From NCBI GenBank assembly GCA_902624105.1, contig CACNWH010000009.1, positions 1 through 43,706 on the forward strand: a stretch of DNA of 43,706 nucleotides, read 5' to 3'. Below are positions 1 through 8,815 of this stretch, in pieces. The stretch is from an uncultured Prochlorococcus sp. (GTDB lineage Bacteria > Cyanobacteriota > Cyanobacteriia > PCC-6307 > Cyanobiaceae). Both the position numbers and the translations under genes were made by a program. Positions within the stretch are counted from its first letter, which is position 1; every line of letters begins with the position of its first letter. Below the pieces are notes generated by a model. The model searched no databases, was not told where the DNA came from, and was given only the letters and a program-made list of their open reading frames with translations.

Positions 1-12
1 AAACGTTTTCTC

Positions 13-1089
13 ATGACGATCGCCGTTGGAAGCGCACCACAAAGAGGATGGTTTGATGTCCTTGACGACTGGTTAAAGCGCGACCGGTTTGTATTTATTG
101 GTTGGTCCGGATTATTACTTCTACCATGTGCATTTTTATCGATTGGTGGATGGTTTACCGGTACAACTTTTGTAACCTCATGGTACACACATGGAGTAGC
201 AAGCTCCTACCTTGAAGGTTGTAATTTTTTAACAGCAGCTGTTAGTACCCCTGGAGATGCCATGGGTCATAGTCTTCTGTTTTTATGGGGTCCTGAAGCC
301 CAAGGTAGTTTTGTAAGATGGCTACAACTTGGTGGTCTTTGGAACTTCGTTGCATTACACGGAGTATTTGGTTTAATAGGCTTTATGCTTCGTCAATTTG
401 AAATTGCAGGGCTTGTTGGAATTAGACCCTACAACGCACTAGCATTTTCAGCTGTAATTGCAGTATTTACAAGTATTTTCCTAATTTATCCCTTAGGACA
501 ACATAGTTGGTTCTTTGCACCCTCATTTGGTGTTGCTGCTATTTTCCGTTATATCTTGTTTATTCAAGGTTTCCACAACATTACTCTTAATCCATTTCAC
601 ATGATGGGTGTAGCTGGAATCCTTGGTGGTGCATTATTATGTGCTATTCACGGAGCAACAGTTCAAAATACTCTTTACGAAGATTCAAGTATTTACACAG
701 ATGGAAAAGTTCAAAGTACTACTTTTAGAGCTTTTGATCCTACTCAAGAAGAAGAGACTTATTCAATGATCACAGCGAATAGGTTTTGGAGCCAAATATT
801 TGGTATCGCTTTTTCTAACAAGCGTTTCCTTCACTTCTTAATGTTGTTTGTTCCTGTTATGGGAATGTGGACTTCATCAATTGGTATTGTTGGACTTGCA
901 CTTAATCTTAGAGCTTATGACTTTGTAAGCCAAGAAATCCGTGCAGCAGAAGATCCAGAGTTTGAAACTTTCTATACAAAAAATATACTTTTGAACGAAG
1001 GTATGAGAGCATGGATGTCATCTGTGGATCAGCCACACGAAAATTTTGTATTCCCTGAGGAGGTTCTTCCACGTGGAAACGCCCTTTAA
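13..1089 (+). CDS. psbD: Photosystem II D2 reaction-centre protein
   Basis: D2 is one half of the photosystem II heterodimer. It sits in the thylakoid membrane and carries the QA plastoquinone site and ligands for P680, pheophytin and the non-haem iron. The 358-residue protein matches the family from its start (MTIAVG) to its end (LPRGNAL) and shows the expected hydrophobic helices. The histidine of the [12 protein letters not shown] stretch belongs to the conserved iron/quinone region. The gene starts 12 bases into the window, so its promoter and leader lie outside. Its last 17 bases overlap psbC, the usual cyanobacterial arrangement, so the two are cotranscribed. Identification is by strong sequence recognition. 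Confidence 0.98.
   Translation: MTIAVGSAPQRGWFDVLDDWLKRDRFVFIGWSGLLLLPCAFLSIGGWFTGTTFVTSWYTHGVASSYLEGCNFLTAAVSTPGDAMGHSLLFLWGPEAQGSFVRWLQLGGLWNFVALHGVFGLIGFMLRQFEIAGLVGIRPYNALAFSAVIAVFTSIFLIYPLGQHSWFFAPSFGVAAIFRYILFIQGFHNITLNPFHMMGVAGILGGALLCAIHGATVQNTLYEDSSIYTDGKVQSTTFRAFDPTQEEETYSMITANRFWSQIFGIAFSNKRFLHFLMLFVPVMGMWTSSIGIVGLALNLRAYDFVSQEIRAAEDPEFETFYTKNILLNEGMRAWMSSVDQPHENFVFPEEVLPRGNAL
1057..1063 (+). promoter_or_regulatory. Shine-Dalgarno of psbC inside psbD
   Basis: GAGGAGG lies nine bases before a GTG at 1073, inside the 3' end of psbD. This near-perfect ribosome binding site decides the psbC start. An ATG at 1046 is in frame but has no comparable site and would add nine residues that are read in another frame as psbD. 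Confidence 0.85.
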
Positions 1090-2455
1090 TAATTTACTAA
1101 GAGCTCCTAACCAGAGTATTGAAGAAACTGGTTACGCTTGGTATGTAGGTAACGCCAGATTAATTAATTTATCTGGTCGTTTACTTGGAGCTCACATCGC
1201 ACACTCTGGTCTAATAGTATTTTGGGCTGGTGCAATGATGCTTTTTGAAGTTAATCACTTCACTTTTGATAAGCCTATGTGGGAACAAGGCTTAATATGT
1301 ATGCCTCATGTAGCTATGTTTGGCTACGGAATAGGCCCTGGTGGTGAAGTTACTGATATTATGCCTTTCTTTCAAGCAGGAGTTGTTCATTTAATAGCTT
1401 CCGCAGTGCTTGGATTCGGAGGGATTTATCATTCATTAGCTGGTCCTGAAAAACTTGAGCAAGATTTCCCATTCTTTTCAACCGATTGGAGAGATAAGAA
1501 TCAGATGACAAATATCCTTGGATATCATTTGATTGTACTAGGAGTTGGAGCACTTGCTTGGTCTCTAAACTGGTGCTTCATCGGTGGTGCTTATGACACA
1601 TGGGCTCCTGGTGGCGGTGAAGTCAGACTTATAAATCCAACTTTAGACCCTCGCATAATTCTTGGATATCTATTTAGATCACCTTGGGGAGGATCTGGTT
1701 CTATTATCGGTGTCAACTCTATGGAAGACATCGTTGGTGGACATGTGTATGTTGGTGTAACTGCTATTATCGGTGGCATCTTCCACATTTTTACAGAACC
1801 ATTTGGTTGGGCAAGAAGAGCTTTTATTTGGAATGGTGAAGGTTTACTTAGTTACGCTTTGGGCGGAATTTGTGTTGCGAGTTTTATAGCTTCAACATTT
1901 ATCTGGTTCAACAATACTGCTTATCCTTCAGAATTCTATGGTCCTACAAACGCGGAAGCTTCACAGGCTCAAAGTTTTACTTTCCTAGTTAGAGACCAAA
2001 GAATAGGAGCAAATGTTGGTTCAACAATGGGACCTACAGGACTTGGTAAATATCTCATGAGATCACCTACAGGAGAAATTATCTTTGGTGGAGAAACAAT
2101 GAGATTTTGGGACTTTAGAGGTCCATGGTTAGAGCCACTTAGAGGTCCTAACGGATTAAGTCTTGAAAAAATCCAAAATGATATTCAGCCTTGGCAAGTA
2201 AGAAGAGCTGCTGAATATATGACTCATGCTCCTAATGCTTCAATCAACTCTGTTGGTGGAATTATTACTGAGCCTAATGCTGTTAACTTTGTTAACTTAA
2301 GACAATGGTTAGCTGCTGCTCAATTCTTCTTAGGCTGGTTTACTTTCATAGGTCATCTATGGCATGCTGGACGAGCTAGAGCTGCTGCTGCTGGTTTCGA
2401 AAAAGGTATCGACAGAAATGACGAGCCCGCATTAGAGATGCCAGATCTAGATTAA
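1073..2455 (+). CDS. psbC: Photosystem II CP43 core antenna protein
   Basis: CP43 is the chlorophyll-binding inner antenna of photosystem II. It passes energy to D1/D2 and its large lumenal loop helps hold the oxygen-evolving Mn cluster. I place the start at GTG 1073, giving a 460-residue protein beginning METPFNN, because a strong GAGGAGG site precedes it. The large lumenal loop between the last two helices is present (about residues 290-390), which separates it from the shorter Pcb protein at 14147-15208. Paired histidines in the membrane helices, for example GHLWHAG near the C-terminus, are typical chlorophyll ligands. It overlaps psbD by 17 bases, so translation is probably coupled. A hairpin terminator follows. 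Confidence 0.97.
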   Translation: METPFNNLLRAPNQSIEETGYAWYVGNARLINLSGRLLGAHIAHSGLIVFWAGAMMLFEVNHFTFDKPMWEQGLICMPHVAMFGYGIGPGGEVTDIMPFFQAGVVHLIASAVLGFGGIYHSLAGPEKLEQDFPFFSTDWRDKNQMTNILGYHLIVLGVGALAWSLNWCFIGGAYDTWAPGGGEVRLINPTLDPRIILGYLFRSPWGGSGSIIGVNSMEDIVGGHVYVGVTAIIGGIFHIFTEPFGWARRAFIWNGEGLLSYALGGICVASFIASTFIWFNNTAYPSEFYGPTNAEASQAQSFTFLVRDQRIGANVGSTMGPTGLGKYLMRSPTGEIIFGGETMRFWDFRGPWLEPLRGPNGLSLEKIQNDIQPWQVRRAAEYMTHAPNASINSVGGIITEPNAVNFVNLRQWLAAAQFFLGWFTFIGHLWHAGRARAAAAGFEKGIDRNDEPALEMPDLD

Positions 2456-2474
2456 AAATTTTTTAATCACTAAG

Positions 2475-2501
2475 AAAACCCCTGTTTAGCAGGGGTTTTT
2501 T
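2475..2501. terminator. Bidirectional terminator between psbC and maf
   Basis: A stem AAAACCCCTG (2475-2484) pairs with CAGGGGTTTT (2490-2499) around a TTTAG loop, with T runs on one side and A runs on the other. It can end psbDC transcripts on the plus strand and maf transcripts on the minus strand. The maf stop codon touches the edge of the T run. Confidence 0.85.
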
Positions 2502-3127
2502 CATGCCATAATTCCTTCTTCAAGTAGTTCTTTTCTTAGCCAAGGTAAACTTAAACCCATAACATTACTAAAACATCCATCTATCTTCTCAATAAATTTG
2601 CCACCTTTCCCCTCTAATGCAAATCCTCCTGCACAATTTAGAGGTTCAAGACTATCAACATACTTTGCTATTTCTTCATTTTGTAATTTTGAAAAAAATA
2701 TTTTAGAACTTATAGTTTTTTTCACCTCCTTTTTTAAAATGAGTTTTTTGCCATCTTTTATCAATTCACAAAATAAAAGTGTATGTCCCGTATGTAAGGA
2801 ACCATAACTTGCTGACATCTCTAACCACCTTTGATATGCAACTTCTTTATCCTTTGGCTTTCCCAAGGCCTTACCTTGAAATTCAAAAACTGAATCACAT
2901 CCAAGTATCTCAAAAGATGTAAGTTTTAAATTTTCATTTAAATTAATTTCTTTTATTTTATTTTTAATTACTTCAGCTTTTGAAAAGGACAATCTAAGTG
3001 CCAAATCTTTTATATTTTTTTCAATGACTAAAGACTCATCAAAAAAGCTCGACAATTGAATAAACTTTATATCTGAATTTTTTAGTAGATTTTTCCTTGA
3101 GATAGAGGTTGAAGCTAGAATTAACAC
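2501..3127 (-). CDS. maf: Maf-family nucleoside triphosphate pyrophosphatase
   Basis: Maf/YceF proteins hydrolyse non-canonical or methylated nucleoside triphosphates to monophosphates as cytoplasmic house-cleaning enzymes. The 208-residue product starts with the family signature ([12 protein letters not shown], about residues 4-15). It keeps the [16 protein letters not shown] segment near residues 75-90 that supplies the catalytic aspartate, and a [13 protein letters not shown] stretch near residues 165-180. The start is GTG. It runs convergently into the psbC terminator, and its start is 68 bases from the divergent cobQ start, so the two share a short promoter region. The exact substrate (dTTP/UTP or modified bases) cannot be told from sequence. 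Confidence 0.9.
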   Translation of the reverse strand: MLILASTSISRKNLLKNSDIKFIQLSSFFDESLVIEKNIKDLALRLSFSKAEVIKNKIKEINLNENLKLTSFEILGCDSVFEFQGKALGKPKDKEVAYQRWLEMSASYGSLHTGHTLLFCELIKDGKKLILKKEVKKTISSKIFFSKLQNEEIAKYVDSLEPLNCAGGFALEGKGGKFIEKIDGCFSNVMGLSLPWLRKELLEEGIMA

Positions 3128-3195
3128 GATTAACTAAATTAATTTATAGTTTAATATTCAGCCTAATAAATATAAAATTAGTTATCAATTTAAAT

Positions 3196-4725
3196 ATGGA
3201 TTACACGGAAAAATTAAACACCAAAAATAAGCCCATTATGGTTCTTGGAACATCTAGTGGGGTAGGAAAGTCAATTACTGTTATAGCTATTTGCAGAATT
3301 CTAAGAGATTCAAACGAAAACCCAGTACCTTTTAAAGGACAAAATATGAGTAACAATGCATGGGTAGATTTGGAGGGAGGAGAAATGGCTTTTTCTCAAG
3401 CAATTCAAGCATTCGCCTCAGGGAAGATCCCTTCATCAGAAATGAATCCTATTTTACTAAAACCTCAAGGGGACTCAACAAGCGAGGTAATTCATCTTGG
3501 GAAAAGTGTAGGAATTACATCAGCAAGAAATTACTATCAAAATTGGTTTCAGTCAGGATGGGAAATAATAAAAAAAGGATTATCTAAAATTATTGAGAAG
3601 AATTATAATTGTCGATTAGTAGTTGAAGGTGCAGGAAGTCCTGTTGAAATGAATTTAATACATAGAGATCTGACTAACTTAAGGATTGCAAAATATCTTG
3701 AAGCAAATTGTATTTTAGTTGCAGATATTGAGAGAGGAGGGGTATTTGCTCAAATAATTGGAACATTAGAACTTTTGAAACCAGAAGAAAAAAAACTGAT
3801 AAAAGGTATAATAATAAATCGGTTTAGAGGTGATATTTCTTTATTTGAAGAGGGGAAAAAATGGATTGAGAAAAGAACAAAAATTCCAATATTGGGAATA
3901 CTTCCATCTTTAAATGAGAATTTCCCTCCTGAAGATTCTCTGGATCTTTTGGAGAGAAAAACAGCTACCAAAAATCCAGACTTAGAAGTTGGAATAATAA
4001 AATTTCCATCAATAAGTAACTTTTCAGATTTAGACCCTCTTGAAAACGAAGAGGGAATAAAATTAAGCTGGGTTAAAAATAGTCAAAATCTCGATAAGTT
4101 TGATGTAATTATTCTGCCTGGAAGCAAACAAACTATTAAAGATATTACTTTTCTCAAAGAGACCAGACTTATAAGTTCCATACTTGACTATTCAGAGAAA
4201 AATGGAAATATTTTTGGTATTTGTGGCGGATTACAAATGCTTGGAGAATATTTAGAAGATCCATATTCAAAAGAAGGATTGGCATCTTCCCATAAAGAAT
4301 CAATTAAAGGTATTGGGATACTTCCTTTAAAAACAATTTTTCAAAAAAGAAAAACTACTAGAAGAATAATATGTGACGCCACTTGGCCTTGTTCTACAAA
4401 AATTGAAGGATTTGAAATCCATAATGGTGTTACTGAAATCATTAAAAAAGAGGGAGAAGAAAAATTAAAAAATATCTTCAGACAAAATCAACTTGGTTGG
4501 TATATTGATAATAATAAGAAAGGATCAATTGCTGGTAGCTATGTACATGGGATATTTGATAACGATCAATGGAGGATAAATTATCTTAATTTAATAAGAG
4601 ATAAAAAAGGAATTCAAATATTAGACAAAAACCATAAACCATATAAAATTAAGCGTGAGGCAATTATTAATAATCTCGCTAATCAATTTAAAAAACACAT
4701 TAATATTTCACTTTTATTAAATTGA
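3196..4725 (+). CDS. cobQ: Cobyric acid synthase
   Basis: CobQ/CbiP amidates the b, d, e and g side chains of adenosylcobyrinic acid a,c-diamide with glutamine as nitrogen donor, late in (pseudo)cobalamin synthesis. The 509-residue protein has an N-terminal P-loop-like ATPase motif GTSSGVGKS (18-26). Its C-terminal glutamine amidotransferase domain has the nucleophile in GICGGLQMLG and the catalytic His in SYVHGIF. I start at ATG 3196, just before the conserved domain; an in-frame ATG at 3109 would add 29 poorly conserved residues and overlap maf. The stop overlaps the start of a small ferredoxin gene, suggesting coupled translation. Prochlorococcus makes pseudocobalamin, so the route is expected here. 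Confidence 0.95.
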   Translation: MDYTEKLNTKNKPIMVLGTSSGVGKSITVIAICRILRDSNENPVPFKGQNMSNNAWVDLEGGEMAFSQAIQAFASGKIPSSEMNPILLKPQGDSTSEVIHLGKSVGITSARNYYQNWFQSGWEIIKKGLSKIIEKNYNCRLVVEGAGSPVEMNLIHRDLTNLRIAKYLEANCILVADIERGGVFAQIIGTLELLKPEEKKLIKGIIINRFRGDISLFEEGKKWIEKRTKIPILGILPSLNENFPPEDSLDLLERKTATKNPDLEVGIIKFPSISNFSDLDPLENEEGIKLSWVKNSQNLDKFDVIILPGSKQTIKDITFLKETRLISSILDYSEKNGNIFGICGGLQMLGEYLEDPYSKEGLASSHKESIKGIGILPLKTIFQKRKTTRRIICDATWPCSTKIEGFEIHNGVTEIIKKEGEEKLKNIFRQNQLGWYIDNNKKGSIAGSYVHGIFDNDQWRINYLNLIRDKKGIQILDKNHKPYKIKREAIINNLANQFKKHINISLLLN

Positions 4726-4967
4726 AGAAAAAAAAACTAACAATTCATTGGCCAAATAATTTAATTACCATTGCAGAAGAAGGGGAAGACTGGTTTTTAA
4801 AAGCACAAATGGCTAATTTAGAAATTCCTACTGGGTGTTTGTTTGGAAGTTGTGGAGCATGTGAAATTGATGTAAATGGAGAAACTGTTAGACCATGTAT
4901 AAAAAATATTGAATATAAAAATAATGATCTTCTTAATATTGAGTTCACATCTGATCCTTTTTGGTGA
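4722..4967 (+). CDS. [2Fe-2S] ferredoxin-like protein
   Basis: An 81-residue plant-type ferredoxin-fold protein. The cluster ligands are visible as C39-x4-C44-x2-C47 (GCLFGSCGAC) with the fourth at C59, the usual CX4CX2C...C pattern. It is shorter than photosynthetic PetF (about 99 residues), so it is probably a specialised electron carrier. The start is TTG in the overlap TTGA with the cobQ stop, so expression is likely coupled to cobQ. A role delivering electrons to a corrinoid reductase is only an inference from that coupling. No strong Shine-Dalgarno is seen. Confidence 0.85.
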   Translation: MKKKKLTIHWPNNLITIAEEGEDWFLKAQMANLEIPTGCLFGSCGACEIDVNGETVRPCIKNIEYKNNDLLNIEFTSDPFW

Positions 4968-5003
4968 AAATATATGTTTAACTAAAAACTATGATTATTT
5001 GTA

Positions 5004-5323
5004 ATGAATGAAATTCAAAACTTTTTTCTTAATGTAAAAAATTTAATTTAAGACAAAATCTATACTTCTTATAATCAAAAAGCTATCCAATATATGGAAT
5101 ACAGACAGCATTAGAATAATATATATCAACTGATTTTCCTTGATTAGAAGAATATCTCAATGCTAATAAAGACTTAAAAGATGAATCCTTAATAAATTGA
5201 GGTATTTATTTCAGAAATAAGAATCAGATTTTAAAATTTTATGCTCAAGATAAGCGGCAAGGATAGGATTTGCATCCACAAACAATTGAAACATCTAAAC
5301 AATTCCGAATAATTCGGTTTTAA
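5004..5323 (+). pseudogene. Probable decayed protein-coding gene
   Basis: This is the only gap above 300 bases (4968-5392). From ATG 5004 one frame reads MNEIQNFFLNVKNLI, a stop, then 20 more protein-like codons (beginning DKIYTSYNQKA) to a TAG. In the frame offset by two bases the text then resumes (LEEYLNANKDLKDESLIN, stop, GIYFRNKNQILKFYAQDKRQG, stop, DLHPQTIETSKQFRIIRF) until TAA 5321. Charged, protein-like composition between isolated stops and one frame change is what a recently dead gene looks like. I do not recognise the family. Chance in A/T-rich DNA, or a noncoding RNA, are alternatives. Confidence 0.4.
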
Positions 5324-5392
5324 ACATTCAGTCAACTAATCTATCGGTAAATTTTAGTAAATATAAATAATAAATTTCAAGTGGATGTTTAA

Positions 5393-6415
5393 TCAATCCC
5401 ATCCAGCACTTTTCATGAGTTTAATTGCTTGAGAGTTAAGATCTCCAAGTTGCTCTACAGTGACAGTATCAGGTGTAAAGCCACCAAAGTTCTGGACAAT
5501 TGGATTCTGATTAACTTCTTTTAAAGGGTGTTCAAAGGTTGGAGCAGCAATACCTTTACTTCCTTTAGGTGAAGCTAAATACTCGAGCAATTTAATAGCT
5601 TCTGATTTATTTCTTGAGTATTTTGCAACTCCACCAGCACTTATATTCACATGAGCAGGATTAGGAGTTAGAACATTTACTCTTTTTGCATATAAAGAAT
5701 CTCTCCTTCCATTTACGCCAGCAAGCATTCTTGCTACATAATAATGATTAACAATACCTACTCCACAATTTTTCTTAGCGACAGCTCTGACAATTGCAAT
5801 ATCTCCAGGAAAAAATGGTTGAGAAACATTTGAAATCATGCCATTAAGCCAATTTTTTGTAGCTTCATCTCCTTTATTAGCTATTTGGTTAGCAACTAGT
5901 GATTGATTATAAGGACTTTTTCTATTTCTCAAACAGACTTTTCCTTTAAGCGAGGGATCTGCCAAATCCGTGTAGTCCTTAATCTTGTTAATATCAACAA
6001 CCTTAGGATTAGCGACAAGAACTCTTACTCTTCTTGTTAAAGCAAACCACTCATTTCCTGGATCTCTTAAATCTGAGGGGACATCATTTTTCAAGCTTGC
6101 AGAATCAATTGGTTGAAGTAAATTAGCTTTTGCGGCATTAGTTATTCTTGCGGCATCTACTAATAAAATTACATCAGCTTGTGAATTTTTGCCCTCTCTT
6201 TTAAGTCTCTCTATCAGAGATATTCCAGCAGCTTCAATTAGTCTTACTTTTATACCCGTTTCTTCGGCAAATCTTTTAAAAACGATCCTATCGGTATTGT
6301 AATGTCTGCCTGAATATACTTTTACTTCTTTTTGAGTAGAGTTTGCAGGAGTATTAAAATTAAATAAAATAGGGAATGTTAAAGCTGAAAAGAAAAATTT
6401 TTTTAGTTTTTTCAC
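5393..6415 (-). CDS. futA: Iron(III) ABC transporter substrate-binding protein (FutA/IdiA)
   Basis: Periplasmic ferric-iron-binding protein of the FutABC uptake system, also called IdiA or AfuA. The 340-residue product has a Sec-type signal peptide (basic start, hydrophobic residues 7-20, cleavage near 25). A type 2 periplasmic binding fold follows, beginning EVKVYSGRHYNTD. His38/Tyr39 and the tyrosine pair in VNHYYVARML are the conserved iron-ligand positions of the family. The start is GTG. No permease or ATPase gene is adjacent, as is common in Prochlorococcus. It is divergent from a PiuC-type oxygenase, and the 102-base space between them probably holds iron-responsive promoters, although I could not define a clear Fur box. 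Confidence 0.93.
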   Translation of the reverse strand: MKKLKKFFFSALTFPILFNFNTPANSTQKEVKVYSGRHYNTDRIVFKRFAEETGIKVRLIEAAGISLIERLKREGKNSQADVILLVDAARITNAAKANLLQPIDSASLKNDVPSDLRDPGNEWFALTRRVRVLVANPKVVDINKIKDYTDLADPSLKGKVCLRNRKSPYNQSLVANQIANKGDEATKNWLNGMISNVSQPFFPGDIAIVRAVAKKNCGVGIVNHYYVARMLAGVNGRRDSLYAKRVNVLTPNPAHVNISAGGVAKYSRNKSEAIKLLEYLASPKGSKGIAAPTFEHPLKEVNQNPIVQNFGGFTPDTVTVEQLGDLNSQAIKLMKSAGWD

Positions 6416-6517
6416 TTTTAATATTGATATCTATGGTTACTTTATCTCTATCTTAAGAAATAGAAATTTAAAAGATATTTTACTTACACATCAATGTATC
6501 ATTTCTACCATTATTAA

Positions 6518-7183
6518 ATGAATTATTTAACTTGTCCTTTACTTCTTGATGAAGAAATTAAGATATTAAAAACCAATTTATCTGCAAAGGAAAGTGATTG
6601 GGAAGACGGGAAGAAGACAGCTGGCAGTCTCGCCTCAAAGGTAAAAAACAATTTGCAATTAAATAGAAATTCAGATATCTCGAAGAAGAATGCTGGATTT
6701 ATAGTAAAAAAACTCCTAACCAATACACTAATTAAAAGTTTTGCCCTTCCTAAAAAGATACACGGTATTATGTTTACAAAATCTTCAAAGGGCATGAAAT
6801 ATGGACGTCACGTTGATAATGCCTATATGTCGTCTGGAAGAGCAGATTTATCATTCTCAATTTTTCTAAATAAAAAAAATTCCTATAAAGGTGGTGAGTT
6901 GGTTGTTGAGAATATAAATACTGAAAATAAATTTAAACTTAATCAAGGCGAAATTATTATTTATCCAAGTACATATCTACATTCAGTAGAGGAGATAATT
7001 AATGGTGAAAGATTAGTTTGCGTTGGATGGATAGAAAGCTATGTCAAAAGTATTGAAGAGAGAGAATATCTTTTTGATATTGATGCTGGTGCGAGAGGGA
7101 TACTCGCAAAATATGGGAGATCAGATGAATTAGATTTAATTTTCAAATCTTACTCGAATTTACTAAGAGTTTTAGGCAATTAA
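6518..7183 (+). CDS. piuC: Fe(II)/2-oxoglutarate dioxygenase, PiuC/PKHD type
   Basis: A 221-residue member of the PKHD-type hydroxylase family (PiuC/YbiX), often found with iron-uptake genes. The iron-binding facial triad is visible as H98-x-D100 (GRHVDNAY) and distal H155 (YLHSVEE), with R165 (GERLV) as the likely 2-oxoglutarate-binding arginine. The C-terminal extension of about 45 residues is typical of PiuC. The substrate is unknown in the family; a role in iron acquisition or sparing is inferred from association with iron transport. It is divergent from futA, which supports that link. Confidence 0.87.
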   Translation: MNYLTCPLLLDEEIKILKTNLSAKESDWEDGKKTAGSLASKVKNNLQLNRNSDISKKNAGFIVKKLLTNTLIKSFALPKKIHGIMFTKSSKGMKYGRHVDNAYMSSGRADLSFSIFLNKKNSYKGGELVVENINTENKFKLNQGEIIIYPSTYLHSVEEIINGERLVCVGWIESYVKSIEEREYLFDIDAGARGILAKYGRSDELDLIFKSYSNLLRVLGN

Positions 7184-7261
7184 GAGAATCATATGTTACA
7201 GCCAATAGATAATTGAATTAAGAATTACTAAAATGTTTATTATAAAAGTTTTAAGTTAAAA

Positions 7262-7501
7262 ATGCCTAAAAAAAGTTCTATAGCAATGTTTATCGCTGCA
7301 ACAAGCGCAATTGCTATCGCATCAACAGATAGTAATGCTTTAAAAGCAGGAGAGGGCGATTTAGGGGGAACTAAAGAATGGAATACAGATATGCCTTTAA
7401 ATGCAGATTTCATACTTGATGAAGAAGCTCAAAGATTAGCCGACGAAGCCAAAGCTTCCAGTACATGTATTCCTATTGGAGAAGGTGAAAACTGCTGGTA
7501 A
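7262..7501 (+). CDS. Small secreted acidic protein, unknown function
   Basis: I do not recognise a family. The 79-residue product has a basic N-terminus and a hydrophobic, Ala/Ile-rich segment (about 8-20) ending in ASTDSNA, which looks like a Sec signal peptide. The mature part of about 52 residues is acidic, with a DEEAQRLADEAKA helix-like stretch and a C-terminal C-x8-C (CIPIGEGENC), so a single disulfide in the periplasm is possible. A rho-independent hairpin follows, so it is a real short transcription unit lying between piuC and the porin genes. Confidence 0.7.
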   Translation: MPKKSSIAMFIAATSAIAIASTDSNALKAGEGDLGGTKEWNTDMPLNADFILDEEAQRLADEAKASSTCIPIGEGENCW

Positions 7502-7527
7502 AGATATAAAATAAATTTTTAAGAAAA

Positions 7528-7556
7528 AAGAGCCATATTATGGCTCTTATTTTATT
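7528..7556 (+). terminator. Rho-independent terminator of the small secreted protein gene
   Basis: Stem AAGAGCCA (7528-7535) pairs with TGGCTCTT (7541-7548) around a TATTA loop, followed by a T-rich tail. It is 27 bases after the stop at 7501. Confidence 0.8.
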
Positions 7557-7563
7557 CAAATAT

Positions 7564-7589
7564 AAAAAAAAGGCCTCATGTTGAGGCCT
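7564..7589 (-). terminator. Rho-independent terminator of the porin genes
   Basis: On the minus strand the perfect 8-bp stem AGGCCTCA/TGAGGCCT (7582-7589 with 7571-7578, loop of three) is followed by a run of eight Ts. It is 26 bases after the porin stop at 7616. Confidence 0.85.
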
Positions 7590-7615
7590 AAAATTAAGTG
7601 TGTAAGAGAATAAAT

Positions 7616-8800
7616 TTAGAAACTAAATGTAGTTTTTACACCAATACCAGTTTCAGATTCAGTAGTACCCGCGTTGTCCTTACTGTAATAGAAAGGAGTT
7701 AGAGTGATACCATCTGCATAATTGTAAGTGTAAAATACTTCATACATTGTTAAAGATTCAGCATCATTCTCTGCAGATGGTTCTTTAGAACCTAACGCAG
7801 CACCAAGAGTACCATCACCTACTTCATCCCACTGTAATCCAACGAAATAATGAGATGTTTCATCATTGTTTGTACCAGTGACAGAATTATCATGGTTATT
7901 TTCAAAACCAACACTTACTGATGGGAAACTACCTAAATCTGGTGAGATGAAAGCATTTAAACCAGTACTTTGAGTTTGACCAGTAGCAGCATTATCTATG
8001 TTTGCAAATGAAACGGAGACTCCATAAGAATCACCATAATAAGAAACTTGAACACCACCTGCATCTCGTCCATTATTAGATAAGAGACCAACTTCTCCAG
8101 CTGCCATACCTTGACCCTCATAAGCGAGAGCAACGTTAAGTCCGTTATCGAAAGCGAAACTCATACCAGCTGCAGTACCAAATCCCATATCTACATTCGC
8201 GGCTGAAACACCACAATCACTGAATGTATCAGCGACGCCTCCATAAACACATGCTGTGTTATATAGATTGCTTCCAGATGCTCCATTTCCTGAGGAGAAG
8301 AATCCTGTTACTCTATCGCTTAGAGCGTTTGTATAGGTAACAGTATCAACCTGTAAATCGTTGGCTTGATTAGTTATGTCTAATTCAGGGAAAAGGCCGT
8401 TAGTTGTACCAGCATTTAGTACAACATCTAATGAATCATTTCCTGTAAAACTACTTGAAAAAGCAGCTTCAAAGTCATAAACCATTGCCAATTCCTGCTC
8501 TACAGCATTTTCACCATCAATTGTTGCTAAAGCAAAATTTGATGTGAATTCTGCAATTGTAGTTGCTGAAAAAGTATCTACATCAAAGTCATTATTACTT
8601 TGATTAGAACTAGCTCCTTCACCGCCAGCAAGAAGAGGATTCTTGCTTGAAAGAGGTTTGAAAGTATCAATAGATACTTCAACTGTATCTTGAGTGTAAT
8701 TAGTTACATCTCTAAAATTAGATTCGTTAGCATTAGCTACTACCGGAGCAAAGAGCCCAAGTGCTGCAGGTGCTAGAAGTAATTTCTGAAATAATTTCAT
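7616..8800 (-). CDS. som: Outer-membrane porin lacking an SLH domain (Som-like)
   Basis: A 394-residue outer-membrane beta-barrel protein. The signal peptide (MKLFQKLLLAPAALGLFAP, ending near ANA at 25) is nearly the same as that of the upstream porin. The rest shows alternating beta-strand patterns with acidic loops and ends in TTFSF, a C-terminal aromatic signature for barrel insertion. Unlike typical cyanobacterial porins it has no SLH domain or coiled coil after the signal peptide. I start at ATG 8800, preceded by GAGAAG; an in-frame GTG at 8812 is less likely. It begins 15 bases after the upstream porin stop, so the pair is probably one operon. Assignment to a specific Som paralogue is uncertain. 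Confidence 0.85.
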   Translation of the reverse strand: MKLFQKLLLAPAALGLFAPVVANANESNFRDVTNYTQDTVEVSIDTFKPLSSKNPLLAGGEGASSNQSNNDFDVDTFSATTIAEFTSNFALATIDGENAVEQELAMVYDFEAAFSSSFTGNDSLDVVLNAGTTNGLFPELDITNQANDLQVDTVTYTNALSDRVTGFFSSGNGASGSNLYNTACVYGGVADTFSDCGVSAANVDMGFGTAAGMSFAFDNGLNVALAYEGQGMAAGEVGLLSNNGRDAGGVQVSYYGDSYGVSVSFANIDNAATGQTQSTGLNAFISPDLGSFPSVSVGFENNHDNSVTGTNNDETSHYFVGLQWDEVGDGTLGAALGSKEPSAENDAESLTMYEVFYTYNYADGITLTPFYYSKDNAGTTESETGIGVKTTFSF

Positions 8801-8803
8801 TGT

Positions 8804-8814
8804 ACTTCTCACAA
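8804..8814 (-). promoter_or_regulatory. Candidate Yfr1 small-RNA target site at the second porin start
   Basis: The plus strand here (ACTTCTCACAA) matches the conserved Yfr1 core ACTCCTCACAC at 9 of 11 positions, so the porin mRNA is complementary to Yfr1. The site covers the GAGAAG Shine-Dalgarno of the 394-residue porin. Pairing would block ribosome binding. Confidence 0.5.
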
Positions 8815-8815
8815 T

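Noticed and set aside
3109-3195. Longer cobQ start at ATG 3109
   Set aside because: It overlaps maf and adds 29 residues not seen in CobQ proteins.
6416-6517. Fur box between futA and piuC
   Set aside because: The space is A/T-rich and contains partial GATA-like matches, but none close enough to a Fur consensus to support.
7262-7501. Possible lanthipeptide-type precursor (GG in GEGDLGG, with Cys near the end)
   Set aside because: The N-terminus looks like a Sec signal peptide, there are only two Cys, and no LanM-type synthetase gene is in the window.
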